64,000 nt of DNA from a bacterium BMS3Abin11. GTDB lineage: Bacteria > Pseudomonadota > Gammaproteobacteria > BMS3Bbin11. Shown here one piece after another: positions 7,679-17,658 of the stretch (its first letter is position 1; every line of letters begins with the position of its first letter). The translations under genes and the position numbers were made by a program. A model generated the notes under the pieces. The model made no database searches. It saw nothing but the letters and a program-made list of their open reading frames with translations, and was not told the DNA's origin. The stretch covers positions 62,001 through 126,000 of the forward strand of contig BDTD01000004.1 in assembly GCA_002897635.1 (NCBI GenBank), written 5' to 3'.

Positions 7679-8599
7679 TTATCGCAACGAAACTGGTAGG
7701 GCAAAAGTGACGTTCTCTACTGGCCCGGCAAGATCATTGACCGTTGCTGATGTCAGCTTCTGACAACGCAGGATGACTCCTTCGACCAGGTCTTCAGGAG
7801 CCGAAGCTCCCGCCGTAATACCAAGTATGTTTATATCCTGCAGCCATTCAGGATCGATCTCATCTTCATTATCGATTAGAAAGGAGCGCACACCCTTCTT
7901 CTCCGCCAGCTCTCTTAATCTGTTCGAATTGGAGCTGTTTGTTGACCCGACAACAAATACCATGTCACACTTTTCTGCCAGTCTCTTAACTGCATCCTGT
8001 CTGTTCTGTGTAGCATAACAAATGTCATCTTTCCTTGGCCCCTGGATATTGGGGTAACGTCGTTTTAACGCAGCAATGACATTTGCCGTATCATCAATTG
8101 ACAAGGTAGTCTGTGTAACATATGCCAGGTTTTTGATTTCGCCCAGATCCAGCTTCTCGACATCTTCTGGCTTCTCTACCAGAGTGATACCAGTGCCAAT
8201 TTGACCGATAGTCCCTTCTACTTCCGGGTGACCGGCATGACCGATAAGTATACATTGGTAACCATTCGCATGATGTCGCGTGACTTCTCTATGAACTTTT
8301 GTAACTAAAGGACAGGTTGCATCAAATATTCTAAGCTTGCGCCGCTCTGCTTCAAACCTGACGGAAAGCGGTACACCATGTGCACTGAATATTACAGTTT
8401 GTCCATCCGGCACATCTTCCAGTTCATCGACAAATACAGCACCTGCCTGTTTCAGCCTGTTGACTACGAAGCGATTGTGAACAACTTCATGCCGTACATA
8501 TATAGGCGCACCAATCTGTTCCAGTGCACGCTCAACTATCTCTATGGCACGATCAACACCAGCACAAAAACCGCGCGGACTTGCTCGTAATATTTCCAT
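7679..8599 (-). CDS. ispH: 4-hydroxy-3-methylbut-2-enyl diphosphate reductase IspH
   Basis: A 306-residue [4Fe-4S] enzyme that makes IPP and DMAPP in the last step of the MEP isoprenoid pathway. The three cluster cysteines are visible as Cys12 (PRGFCAGV), Cys96 (DATCPLV) and Cys194. Substrate-binding His41, His74 and His124 and the catalytic Glu126 (HPEVEGT) are also present. The length is normal for the family. It follows fkpB in the conserved lspA-fkpB-ispH order, 53 bp behind it. Confidence 0.97.
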   Translation of the reverse strand: MEILRASPRGFCAGVDRAIEIVERALEQIGAPIYVRHEVVHNRFVVNRLKQAGAVFVDELEDVPDGQTVIFSAHGVPLSVRFEAERRKLRIFDATCPLVTKVHREVTRHHANGYQCILIGHAGHPEVEGTIGQIGTGITLVEKPEDVEKLDLGEIKNLAYVTQTTLSIDDTANVIAALKRRYPNIQGPRKDDICYATQNRQDAVKRLAEKCDMVFVVGSTNSSNSNRLRELAEKKGVRSFLIDNEDEIDPEWLQDINILGITAGASAPEDLVEGVILRCQKLTSATVNDLAGPVENVTFALPVSLR

Positions 8600-8652
8600 T
8601 TCTCACCTACGACCGAAGGCCATCTCTATCAACTAAATCTTTTTGCCAGATA

Positions 8653-9096
8653 TCAGGAATTTTCCACTGAAACTATATCAACAGATAACATAATATCCCT
8701 GCCGCATAGTGGGTGATTGAAATCAACCTGGACACTTTCATCAGTCACCTCACGAACGACACCGGGTACAGTAGAACCGTTTGGCAGTGTAAATTCTATG
8801 ACGGTTCCCTGTTGCGCAGGCGCACCATCATCAAATACTGCATGGTCAACCTGCTTTATACGTGATTCATCATAGTCACCAAACAAGTTTTCCAGTGCAG
8901 GGATGATAATATCATCGGTATCGTCCGCGGCCAGGCCATAAAGTTTCTGTTCCAGTTCCTTTATAAATTCACCCTGACCAAGCTGAATCGTTTCCGGCTT
9001 ATCGCCTGTCTCTTCAATGACCGTACCATCCGCCAGCGACACTGCATACCTCAGGGTCACCTTGCTGTCGGCTTTAATAAGGTTGCCATCCATCAT
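8653..9096 (-). CDS. fkpB: FKBP-type peptidyl-prolyl isomerase FkpB (SlpA-like)
   Basis: A 147-residue cytosolic SlyD/FkpB-type prolyl isomerase with an inserted-in-flap domain. It has the FKBP start YAVSLADGTVIEETG, the GQGEFIKELEQKLYGL segment and a C-terminal return strand with NHPLCGRDI. Unlike SlyD, it has no His-rich metal tail. Its ATG overlaps the lspA stop codon in an ATGA arrangement, so translation is coupled. The lspA-fkpB-ispH order is strongly conserved in gammaproteobacteria. Confidence 0.93.
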   Translation of the reverse strand: MMDGNLIKADSKVTLRYAVSLADGTVIEETGDKPETIQLGQGEFIKELEQKLYGLAADDTDDIIIPALENLFGDYDESRIKQVDHAVFDDGAPAQQGTVIEFTLPNGSTVPGVVREVTDESVQVDFNHPLCGRDIMLSVDIVSVENS

Positions 9097-9623
9097 CGCT
9101 TCTGCCTGTATTTAATAAGATGGATATTTAGCGCATCCATGATCAACAGGAAAGCACCGACACTAATTGCCATATCAGCAATATTAAAAGTGGCGAAATG
9201 CCATTGGCCTATATAAAAATCGATGAAATCCACCACCTTCTGCAAACGTATACGATCGATAACATTGCCAATTGCACCACCCAGTACCAGCCAGAGGGCA
9301 ATACTGATTTGTAATTCCTTACGTGGTGTCTTATATAAAATTACCAGCAGTGCGACAGATATCAGAGCTGCAACTATAATGAAAAATGTATTCTGCCAAC
9401 CCCCTGCCTGGTGCAAAAAGCTGAATGCCGCACCAGTATTATAGGCCAGAGTAAAATTCAGGTACGGGAGAATCGCTACAGGCTGATGAAAAACAAGAAA
9501 TGCTTCAGCCAGGAATTTACTAAGCTGATCGACAATAACAATAAGCAGAACCAGCCAGCTGCCTGTGCAGATTGCACGATCACAGGTTGAGCTGCCTGCC
9601 ACGGATGAATCAGCATCAGACAT
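9093..9623 (-). CDS. lspA: Lipoprotein signal peptidase LspA
   Basis: A 176-residue inner-membrane aspartyl protease that removes signal peptides from prolipoproteins. Four hydrophobic segments are visible, with the conserved YNTGAAFSF motif near residues 61-69. The two catalytic aspartates are Asp123 (NVIDR) and Asp150 (NIADM), 27 residues apart as in E. coli LspA. A GTG at 9638 would add five residues, but ATG 9623 is better placed after a GAGGT. The gene overlaps the ileS stop by 8 bp and the fkpB start by 4 bp, so all three are coupled. Confidence 0.95.
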   Translation of the reverse strand: MSDADSSVAGSSTCDRAICTGSWLVLLIVIVDQLSKFLAEAFLVFHQPVAILPYLNFTLAYNTGAAFSFLHQAGGWQNTFFIIVAALISVALLVILYKTPRKELQISIALWLVLGGAIGNVIDRIRLQKVVDFIDFYIGQWHFATFNIADMAISVGAFLLIMDALNIHLIKYRQKR

Positions 9624-12453
9624 AATGCCTGACCTCACCCTCAGCTTCTAAATTTTCAATACAGCGACCACAAATTTCGGGGTGCTGCGGATGGCTGCCA
9701 ACATCTTCACGGTGATGCCAGCAACGTATACATTTTTCTTTTTCTGTCGCACTGACCTCTATTGCCACAATATCATCATCCCAGTCATCCAGGGAGTGTG
9801 TCCAGTTTGTCAGTTCTTTGCCATTTCCATTTCCATCTTCGATGCGATAAACATGTACATAGGAGGTGATAAAAATAAAACGGCATTCATCAGCGAATGA
9901 CTGCAGTAATTCCAGTGTCCGGCCTTCCGTATAGATGCTTACTTCCGCATCCAGTGGTGAGCCAATAACACCTTCTTTGCGCAGTGCTTCCAGAGCCTGT
10001 GATACACCATCTCTAAGGACTGTGACAACCTGCCAGCGTTTTAATAAGGAAGCATTGCTCTCAATTGCAGGCAATTTATGCCACTGCTGAAGGAATATGC
10101 TGTCATCTCTGTTGCCCGGCATATATGACCAGATTTCTTCAGCAGTAAAACTCAACACCGGCGCCATCCAGCGCACCAGGGACTCCAGTATGTGAGTCAT
10201 TGCCGTCTGCGCTGAACGCCGAGCCCTACTTCCTGCAGGCGTGGTATACAACCTGTCTTTAAGGATATCCAGATAAAAACCACCCATATCGTTGACACAG
10301 AACTGCAGCACAGCCTGATAGACATGATGAAAGGAAAAATCTTCATAGGCCTTTATCACCAGGTCATCAATTTCCTGACAGCGGGCTATCGCCCATGCGT
10401 CAATTTCGATCAGGTCTGCAATATTTACCGCATCAGATGCCGGATCGAAACCGTCCAGATTACCTAGCAGAAAGCGGTTGGTATTACGTATGCGGCGGTA
10501 GGCGTCAGCAATACGTTTGATGATTTCATCAGAGATCGTCATCTCATTGCGGAAATCTGTCGCCGCCACCCACAGACGAATAATGTCGGCACCCATGGAG
10601 TTGATGATTTTCTGCGGGGCAACCACATTACCTTTTGATTTGGACATCTTGTTACCGTCTGCATCGACAACAAAACCATGCGTCAAGACCGTCTTATAGG
10701 GTGCGCTGCCTTTCATTGCAACCGAACTCAACATCGATGACTGGAACCAGCCCCGGTGCTGGTCAGAGCCTTCCAGATAGAGATCAGCAGGGGATGAATG
10801 ACCGGCTCTTTTATCCAGCACAAAGGCATGAGAAACACCTGAATCAAACCAGACATCCAGGATATCGGGGATTTTCTGATAATCATCCGCCTCATCACCG
10901 AGCAGTTCCGCTGCATCCATTTCAAACCAGGCCTCTACCCCGCCCTGCTCGATGCAGTCAGCCACCTGCATCAGGATTTCATTGCTACGCGGGTGCAGTG
11001 CGCCCGTTTGAACATGAACAAACAGGGCAATCGGTGCACCCCAGTGCCGTTGTCGGGAGATACACCAGTTGGGTCGGCTCTCGATCATGCCTTTGATACG
11101 GGCCTGTCCCCATTCGGGTAACCAGCGAACTTTATTTATTTCATCCAGCGCACGATCACGCAGTCCTGCCTGATCCATGCTGATGAACCATTGTGGTGTA
11201 GCGCGGAAAATAATGGGTGTTTTATGGCGCCAGCAATGTGGATAGCTGTGCGTGATTAATTCTGAGAATAACAGGGCTTTCTGTTCCTGCAGCACTTCAA
11301 CGACATGTGCATTCGCCTTGAACACATACTCGCCGGCAAATAACGGTGTACCCTCAACAAAGACCCCATTACCCGCAACAGGATTATCAACTTTCAGGCC
11401 ATATTTTCTTCCCGCAATGAAATCTTCCTGACCATGACCGGGGGCAATATGTACCTCACCGGTACCCGCTTCAGTTGTCACATGCTCACCCAGGATAACA
11501 GGTACCACACGGTCATAAAATGGGTGTTCAAGTTCTACACCTTCCAGTGCCTGACCACTTGTATTTGCAAGCTGTACATAATCTTCAATCCCGTAGCGGG
11601 TTAAAACCGAATCAAGCAGATCCGTTGCGAAGACATAGAGTCCTGTATATTTTTCATTAAACCTGACAAGCACATAATCCAGATCCGGGTGTAATGCAAT
11701 GGCCTGATTTGCAGGCAGTGTCCAGGGTGTAGTAGTCCAGATAACAAAGGAAACTGCTTCATCGCTGGAATCGTAAGAAAAGGCTTTACAAACAGAGGCC
11801 CCATCGACTGCACGAAAGGCAACATCTATTGCCAGTGATGATTTATCCTGATACTCCACTTCAGCCTCAGCCAGTGCAGATCTACAATCCGTACACCAGT
11901 GTACAGGCATCGCACCCTGAAAGAGATGGCCCTGTTCCATTATGCGTCCTAAGGAACGGACGATTTCAGCTTCATTTTCCGGTGCCATCGTCAGATAAGG
12001 ATTATCCCAGTCGGCCAGTACACCCAGACGCTTGAAATCCTCGCGCTGGCGATCTACCTGTTTCTGTGCATATTCGCGGCATTTCTGACGGAAGCTGTTG
12101 GCATCAATCTTGACACCGGCCTTACCGAATTTTTTTTCCACCTGTAGCTCGATTGGTAAGCCGTGACAATCCCAGCCGGGAATGAAGGGCGCATCAAAAC
12201 CATCAAGAGTACGGGATTTAATGATGATATCTTTCAGGATCTTATTGACCGCATGGCCGATATGAATGTCACCATTGGCGTAAGGTGGGCCATCATGCAA
12301 TATATATTTAGGTGCAGTAGCGCGTTCATCACGAATTCGCTGATAGAGCTTCTGCCCCCATCCTTTCAGAAATTCCGGTTCACGATTGGCCAGATTGGCT
12401 TTCATTGAAAAGCCAGTTTTAGGCAGGTTGATGGTCGTCTTGTAATCGGTCAT
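9616..12453 (-). CDS. ileS: Isoleucyl-tRNA synthetase
   Basis: A 945-residue class I synthetase that charges tRNA-Ile. The HIGH motif is at residues 64-67 ([10 protein letters not shown]) and the KMSKS motif lies in NKMSKSKGN, around residue 610. Between them are the editing (CP1) domain features, including [15 protein letters not shown]. The C-terminal zinc finger is intact, with Cys pairs in CIRCWHH and CGRC. The length is normal for the bacterial type. It lies between ribF (100 bp upstream) and lspA (8-bp overlap). Confidence 0.97.
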   Translation of the reverse strand: MTDYKTTINLPKTGFSMKANLANREPEFLKGWGQKLYQRIRDERATAPKYILHDGPPYANGDIHIGHAVNKILKDIIIKSRTLDGFDAPFIPGWDCHGLPIELQVEKKFGKAGVKIDANSFRQKCREYAQKQVDRQREDFKRLGVLADWDNPYLTMAPENEAEIVRSLGRIMEQGHLFQGAMPVHWCTDCRSALAEAEVEYQDKSSLAIDVAFRAVDGASVCKAFSYDSSDEAVSFVIWTTTPWTLPANQAIALHPDLDYVLVRFNEKYTGLYVFATDLLDSVLTRYGIEDYVQLANTSGQALEGVELEHPFYDRVVPVILGEHVTTEAGTGEVHIAPGHGQEDFIAGRKYGLKVDNPVAGNGVFVEGTPLFAGEYVFKANAHVVEVLQEQKALLFSELITHSYPHCWRHKTPIIFRATPQWFISMDQAGLRDRALDEINKVRWLPEWGQARIKGMIESRPNWCISRQRHWGAPIALFVHVQTGALHPRSNEILMQVADCIEQGGVEAWFEMDAAELLGDEADDYQKIPDILDVWFDSGVSHAFVLDKRAGHSSPADLYLEGSDQHRGWFQSSMLSSVAMKGSAPYKTVLTHGFVVDADGNKMSKSKGNVVAPQKIINSMGADIIRLWVAATDFRNEMTISDEIIKRIADAYRRIRNTNRFLLGNLDGFDPASDAVNIADLIEIDAWAIARCQEIDDLVIKAYEDFSFHHVYQAVLQFCVNDMGGFYLDILKDRLYTTPAGSRARRSAQTAMTHILESLVRWMAPVLSFTAEEIWSYMPGNRDDSIFLQQWHKLPAIESNASLLKRWQVVTVLRDGVSQALEALRKEGVIGSPLDAEVSIYTEGRTLELLQSFADECRFIFITSYVHVYRIEDGNGNGKELTNWTHSLDDWDDDIVAIEVSATEKEKCIRCWHHREDVGSHPQHPEICGRCIENLEAEGEVRHYV

Positions 12454-12553
12454 ACAGTGGGTCTTTTTAGGTTAAGAAATGTATAATAATAGCGGAAATT
12501 AACATGGCCAATGGCTTTTTCACAGCGCTTGTTGTGTCGTTTGCATGGAAGGT

Positions 12554-13483
12554 TCAAATCGTCGAAAAATACTCTCTGGCACTGATAACGTCTAGCGCAA
12601 TCTGCTCTTTCAGGGCATCAAAAGTTTCGAAACGTATTTCTTCTCGAATCTTGTGGCGAAATACCACATTGATCCGCCTGCCATAAATCTGTTCATCAAA
12701 GTCGAACAAATGGACTTCAAGTAGAGTTCGCATGCCACAAACAGTCGGACGTGTACCGAGATTGGCAACACCGAATACCGGCTCACGGTCAAGACCGAAT
12801 ACTTCTACCGCAAAGATTCCACGTAAAGGTATGACCTTGCGCTTCATATTTATGTTCGCAGTAGGAAAACCCCACTGACGGCCACGTTTATCACCCTGGG
12901 CGACCTTACCCGTCATATGGTAGTGACGGCCCAGCATGCGCTCAGAGCGATCAAAGTTACCATCTGCCAGGGCCTGCCTGATAGCCGAGCTGCTTACCCG
13001 TTCGCCATCGACGCAGAAGCTTGGCATAGACACGACTGTAAAATTGTTATCTTTTCCAGATTGTCTCAGTAGATGGAAGTCTCCAGCTCGATCCTTACCA
13101 AAGCGGAAATCATCGCCGACGACCAGATAACGAATCGCTAGCCCATCAATCAAAATCTGCTGGATAAATTCATCTGCTGCCATTGATGCCAGCCGTTGAT
13201 TGAAAGGTAAAACCAGAATCCGGTCAATGGCAAAGCGTTTTAGCGTGACATATTTCTCACGGAAAGTAGATAGCCTCGCAGGAGCGTAATCCCCGGCAAA
13301 ATACTCAGCCGGTGTGGGTTCAAAGGTTATCAGTGTAGTAGGCAGGTTCATCGCTGCGGCCTTTTCCGCCAACTGCCCAATGACAGCCTGATGGCCCAGG
13401 TGCACTCCGTCGAAATTCCCAATGGTTGCTACACAGGGGGTTTCTGCGGGCTTTAAGTTATGTAGGCCAAAGATTAATTCCAA
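12554..13483 (-). CDS. ribF: Bifunctional riboflavin kinase / FAD synthetase RibF
   Basis: A 309-residue protein making FMN and FAD from riboflavin. The N-terminal adenylyltransferase domain has GNFDGVHLGHQAVI (residues about 22-35), the nucleotidyltransferase HxGH-type motif, and the VGDDFRFGKDRAGD and SSSAIR segments. The C-terminal kinase domain starts near residue 185 with GRQWGFPTANI and ends with the DVISAREYF motif. It precedes ileS as in most gammaproteobacteria. The usual upstream partners murJ and rpsT are not here. Confidence 0.95.
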   Translation of the reverse strand: MELIFGLHNLKPAETPCVATIGNFDGVHLGHQAVIGQLAEKAAAMNLPTTLITFEPTPAEYFAGDYAPARLSTFREKYVTLKRFAIDRILVLPFNQRLASMAADEFIQQILIDGLAIRYLVVGDDFRFGKDRAGDFHLLRQSGKDNNFTVVSMPSFCVDGERVSSSAIRQALADGNFDRSERMLGRHYHMTGKVAQGDKRGRQWGFPTANINMKRKVIPLRGIFAVEVFGLDREPVFGVANLGTRPTVCGMRTLLEVHLFDFDEQIYGRRINVVFRHKIREEIRFETFDALKEQIALDVISAREYFSTI

Positions 13484-13499
13484 TTCACTCGCTCCAGGA

Positions 13500-13577
13500 T
13501 TAGAGATTAAAGATTAAAGATAAAGGATAAAGGATAAAAGAAAATAGGGGTTCCTTCATCCTTAGTCTTCCTTTTAA
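13500..13577. repeat. Purine-rich heptamer repeat array with an inverted partner
   Basis: Units such as GATTAAA, GATAAAG and GGATAAAG recur from 13500 to 13541. A segment of the opposite strand type (CCTTCATCCTTAGTCTTCC) follows at 13554-13572. The array is intergenic, between ribF and the SirB2-like gene. Similar arrays occur at four other places in the window. Confidence 0.6.
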
Positions 13578-13586
13578 CGTCTACAT

Positions 13587-13964
13587 TTAAAACAAAACCA
13601 ACGGATTCTTCGTTATAGCAACCGCTGCGATATAAGCAAAAATAATGATCGCCCCGATCCATGCCAGCAGACAAACCTTTTTTGTTTTAGCAAAGCGAAA
13701 TGCGATCATGCCGAGCGCTATATACAGAATCAGGCCAGTAATTTTGGCCTGTAACCAGGATGTAGTGAGATAACTCAGACCTGCCTGTTGTACCAGGACA
13801 ATAGCGCTGAGGATCAATACAGTGTCATTGACATGGGGAGAGATCTTCAGCCATTTTCTGTTAAGTAGATCAGAATCTCTCAGATGAAGAATACCCCGAA
13901 AAATAAAACCGGAGATGCTAAAAAACACAGTAGTAACATGAAGTGTTAGAACAGGATTTGACAT
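13587..13964 (-). CDS. SirB2-family integral membrane protein
   Basis: A 125-residue protein with four predicted membrane helices, matching SirB2 (PF04247) in length and pattern: TTVFFSISGFIFRGILHL near the start, ISPHVNDTVLILSAI in the middle, and a Lys-containing hydrophobic C-terminal half. SirB was named for raising invasion gene expression in Salmonella, but the biochemical role of the family is unknown. It lies alone, 32 bp past the start of rlmI on the same strand, and is not clearly in an operon with it. The family call rests on remembered family features. Confidence 0.75.
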   Translation of the reverse strand: MSNPVLTLHVTTVFFSISGFIFRGILHLRDSDLLNRKWLKISPHVNDTVLILSAIVLVQQAGLSYLTTSWLQAKITGLILYIALGMIAFRFAKTKKVCLLAWIGAIIIFAYIAAVAITKNPLVLF

Positions 13965-13996
13965 TAGTACCTTCTAAATAATTCGATATATGAAGA

Positions 13997-15172
13997 CTAT
14001 AGCACTCGAAAAATATGAAATTTTAGATAACCTGATTCCGGCATGGACAATAACACAGGATGATCTGCCGGTGGGCCACCGCGAAACAGCATCTGACACT
14101 GGCGTCCAGTCCGAATAGCTGCCTGCTGAATAGAATCAAGAAAATCTTCTTCAGAAATATGGTGTGAACAGCAAGCTGTAGAGAGAATACCGCCTGCCTT
14201 CAACACCTGCATAGCTGAACCATGCAATTTTCTGTAGGCCTTGCGGGCTACAGGTATGGATTTACGGTTTGATGCGAAGGTCGGTGGATCAAGATTGACT
14301 ACATCATACAAGGTTTCCGGCTTCAAACCCGGCAACCATTTCATCACATCTACTTTACTGAACTGGATCCTTTCACTTAGATTATTGAGACTGGCATTTT
14401 TTTCTGCCCTGGCCAGGGCCGATTCAGAAACATCAACCGCATCGACATGTGCAGCACCGGCAACCAGCGCATTAAGAGCAAATCCACCATCATTACAGAA
14501 GGCATCAAGGACCCGGTCTCCTTCCTCAATAAATCGCCTGAAGGCAAAGCGATTCTCTCGCTGATCTATGAAGAAACCTGTTTTTTGACCATTGATGACA
14601 TCAACATGGTAATGGATAGTATTTTCTGTAATATCCGCTGCCACCTCTTTTTCATCCGACTGCCAGACAGCTGTGTACTGCCTGAGACCTTCCAGGTTTC
14701 TAAGAGAGGAATCATTACGCATGACGATGTTTTTCGCTGACATCTTCTGTTTGAGTATAGGCAACAGCATTTCAATGAGTCGTTCCATGCCTGCAGAGTT
14801 GATCTGCACACTCAATACATCATCGAACTGATCAACAATCAACCCCGGTAAACCATCGCTTTCAGAATGGATGAGACGTCGGGCATTCGATTGTGGGTAA
14901 ACCTTTTCTCTCAGTGAGATGGCCTGATCGATCAGTTGTGAGAAGAAGGCTTCACCAGGCAGTTCTTCTTCTCCTGTCAATGCACGAAATGCAATCAGTG
15001 AGTTGGGATGATAAAAACCGTAAGCCAGAAAAGCTCCATCCTGCTGGCGCAGGCTGACAATGTCTCCAGCCTCCGGACGTTCAGCCGGTTTTTCTAATTC
15101 GTTGCTGAATACCCATGGATGCCCCTGCTTAAACCGTCTGCCAGCTTTGCTTTTGAGGATGATAGTTTTCAT
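13997..15172 (-). CDS. rlmI: 23S rRNA m5C methyltransferase RlmI-like
   Basis: A 391-residue class I SAM-dependent methyltransferase. The N-terminal PUA domain shows the typical KAGRRFKQGHPWVFSNEL start. A central linker leads to the Rossmann methyltransferase domain with DAFCNDGGFALNALVAGA (motif I, about residue 222), VDVSESALARAEKNA (motif II) and NLDPPTFAS (motif IV). In E. coli RlmI methylates C1962 of 23S rRNA. The C-terminal half has the ACCSHHISEEDF segment seen in RlmI homologues. Paralogous RlmK/L-type proteins are alternatives, but their length and N-terminus differ. Confidence 0.88.
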   Translation of the reverse strand: MKTIILKSKAGRRFKQGHPWVFSNELEKPAERPEAGDIVSLRQQDGAFLAYGFYHPNSLIAFRALTGEEELPGEAFFSQLIDQAISLREKVYPQSNARRLIHSESDGLPGLIVDQFDDVLSVQINSAGMERLIEMLLPILKQKMSAKNIVMRNDSSLRNLEGLRQYTAVWQSDEKEVAADITENTIHYHVDVINGQKTGFFIDQRENRFAFRRFIEEGDRVLDAFCNDGGFALNALVAGAAHVDAVDVSESALARAEKNASLNNLSERIQFSKVDVMKWLPGLKPETLYDVVNLDPPTFASNRKSIPVARKAYRKLHGSAMQVLKAGGILSTACCSHHISEEDFLDSIQQAAIRTGRQCQMLFRGGPPADHPVLLSMPESGYLKFHIFRVL

Positions 15173-15227
15173 AGGGATTGTCTTTGTAGATCACGCCATG
15201 CGTAGGGGTAATAAAAACCACCTGTTT

Positions 15228-15881
15228 TCAGGCTGCTAATTCCGGCAACACAGCAAGAACATCCAGCCCGGATTTAACTGTATCACCAATGCTTGCCTTC
15301 ATTTCCGTTCCTTCAGGTAAATAAAGATCGACTCTCGACCCGAAACGAATAAAGCCATAGCGCTGTCCGGGCTGCAATGTATCACCCTCATCCACGTAAC
15401 AAAGGATACGCCTGGCAACCAGGCCGGCAATCTGGATACAGGTAATATCCAGATCATTTTCAGTCTTTATCCATAAGGCGTTCTGTTCGTTTTCCTCGGC
15501 TGCCTTATCAAAAGCGGCGTTAACAAAGGAACCGGGACGATACCAGCGTTTTTTAATGACGCCTTTAACCGGGGATTTGTTCGAATGCACATTAAATACA
15601 TTCATGAACACACTGATTTTCGTTGCTTCACGATCAAGATACGGGTCTTTCATCTTACCAACAAAAATAACTTTGCCGTCAGCTGGACAAACAACATCGT
15701 TTGGTCCTGCTTCAAGCTTTCGAGTCGGATCACGAAAGAACTGTATGCAAAAGATTGCTATCAGCCACCAGGGGGATGCCCAGAACCATCCCCAGAAAAA
15801 GGTAATTGCAACAGATATAACCAGGCTGCCCGCAATAAACGCCCAGCCCTCACGAGCAAACATCGGGTATGAATTCTTCAC
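15228..15881 (-). CDS. psd: Phosphatidylserine decarboxylase, short (PSD-B) type
   Basis: A 217-residue membrane-associated proenzyme that converts phosphatidylserine to phosphatidylethanolamine. Two hydrophobic segments near residues 14-48 anchor it. The self-cleavage site is the GS pair at 181-182 (RFGSRVDLYLP), Ser182 becoming the pyruvoyl group, which is typical of the short family rather than the LGST-type long enzyme. VFMNVFNVHSN around residues 91-101 is the conserved active-site segment. It follows ilvC by 29 bp; an ilv-psd (or pssA) link is common in proteobacteria. Confidence 0.92.
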   Translation of the reverse strand: MKNSYPMFAREGWAFIAGSLVISVAITFFWGWFWASPWWLIAIFCIQFFRDPTRKLEAGPNDVVCPADGKVIFVGKMKDPYLDREATKISVFMNVFNVHSNKSPVKGVIKKRWYRPGSFVNAAFDKAAEENEQNALWIKTENDLDITCIQIAGLVARRILCYVDEGDTLQPGQRYGFIRFGSRVDLYLPEGTEMKASIGDTVKSGLDVLAVLPELAA

Positions 15882-15910
15882 AGTCTTGTGTCTGTTGCTC
15901 GAGCGGCTGT

Positions 15911-16942
<1,032 letters not shown>

Positions 16943-17003
16943 TTAATACATGCCGGAAAGTCCGGCGGGAAAAAACTATTTAAGGAGCCTCTGGAATATG
17001 CCG

Positions 17004-17495
17004 TTAAAGTCGTAATCCCTTCTCGCCCCGGGCAATGCCCAGCACGCCGGAGCGCACGACTTCAATTATGCTGTCATTCGGCACTGCCTTTAAAAAGGCA
17101 TCTATTTTACTATAACTGCCGGTCAACTCGATGGTATAGCTGGTATCTGTGACATCTAATATTCGACCGCGAAAAACCTCAACCATGCGGGTGATTTCAT
17201 CCCGGCCGCTAGCCGCCGCATGAACTTTGATGAGGCTGATCTCACGTTCGATATGCTCGTTCTCTACCAGATCAATCAACTTCACAACATCGATCAGTTT
17301 ATTTAGCTGTTTGGTGATTTGCTCAACTACTCTGTCGGAACCACTAGTCACCAGGGTCATACGCGATAAACTTGCATCTTCTGTCGGCGCAACAGTCAAT
17401 GACTCGATGTTATAACCACGAGCTGAAAACAGGCCGGCTACTCGGGACAGTGCGCCCGATTCGTTTTCAAGCAATATTGAGATGATGTGTCTCAT
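17004..17495 (-). CDS. ilvH: Acetolactate synthase small (regulatory) subunit
   Basis: A 163-residue regulatory subunit of acetohydroxyacid synthase. The N-terminal ACT domain begins MRHIISILLENESGALSRVAGLF, with the valine-binding loop in ARGYNIESLTVAPTEDASLSRMT. The C-terminal domain carries GIARGEKGL. It confers valine feedback inhibition on the large subunit. It lies downstream of ilvI but is separated from it by about 160 bp that hold a small ATGA-coupled ORF. Confidence 0.96.
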   Translation of the reverse strand: MRHIISILLENESGALSRVAGLFSARGYNIESLTVAPTEDASLSRMTLVTSGSDRVVEQITKQLNKLIDVVKLIDLVENEHIEREISLIKVHAAASGRDEITRMVEVFRGRILDVTDTSYTIELTGSYSKIDAFLKAVPNDSIIEVVRSGVLGIARGEKGLRL

Positions 17496-17517
17496 ATGGA
17501 ATCTCTGGTTAAGTTGA

Positions 17518-17658
17518 TTAGATACAGGCGCAGGAAAAATCGTTCGTATTTTTCACGAAGTGAGTCGTAATAGTCGTTCTATTGCGGCGATCTTCGGGGG
17601 AAATATGGGCGATTTTAACAAGCCTGAAATAATTGTACTTGATCAGAGGTTCCATCAT
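17518..17658 (-). CDS. Candidate 46-aa small protein between ilvI and ilvH
   Basis: On the minus strand the last bases of ilvI read ATGA: the ilvI stop TGA (17657-17655) overlaps an ATG at 17658. From that ATG an open frame of 46 codons runs to a TAA at 17520-17518, ending 22 bp before ilvH. The peptide starts MMEPLIKYNYFRLVKIAHIS and ends with FSCACI; it is basic, with two Cys near the end, and has no signal peptide. Such overlap usually indicates translational coupling. I recognise no family. It could instead be a chance frame in a spacer, since the ATGA is the only positive sign. Confidence 0.35.
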   Translation of the reverse strand: MMEPLIKYNYFRLVKIAHISPEDRRNRTTITTHFVKNTNDFSCACI

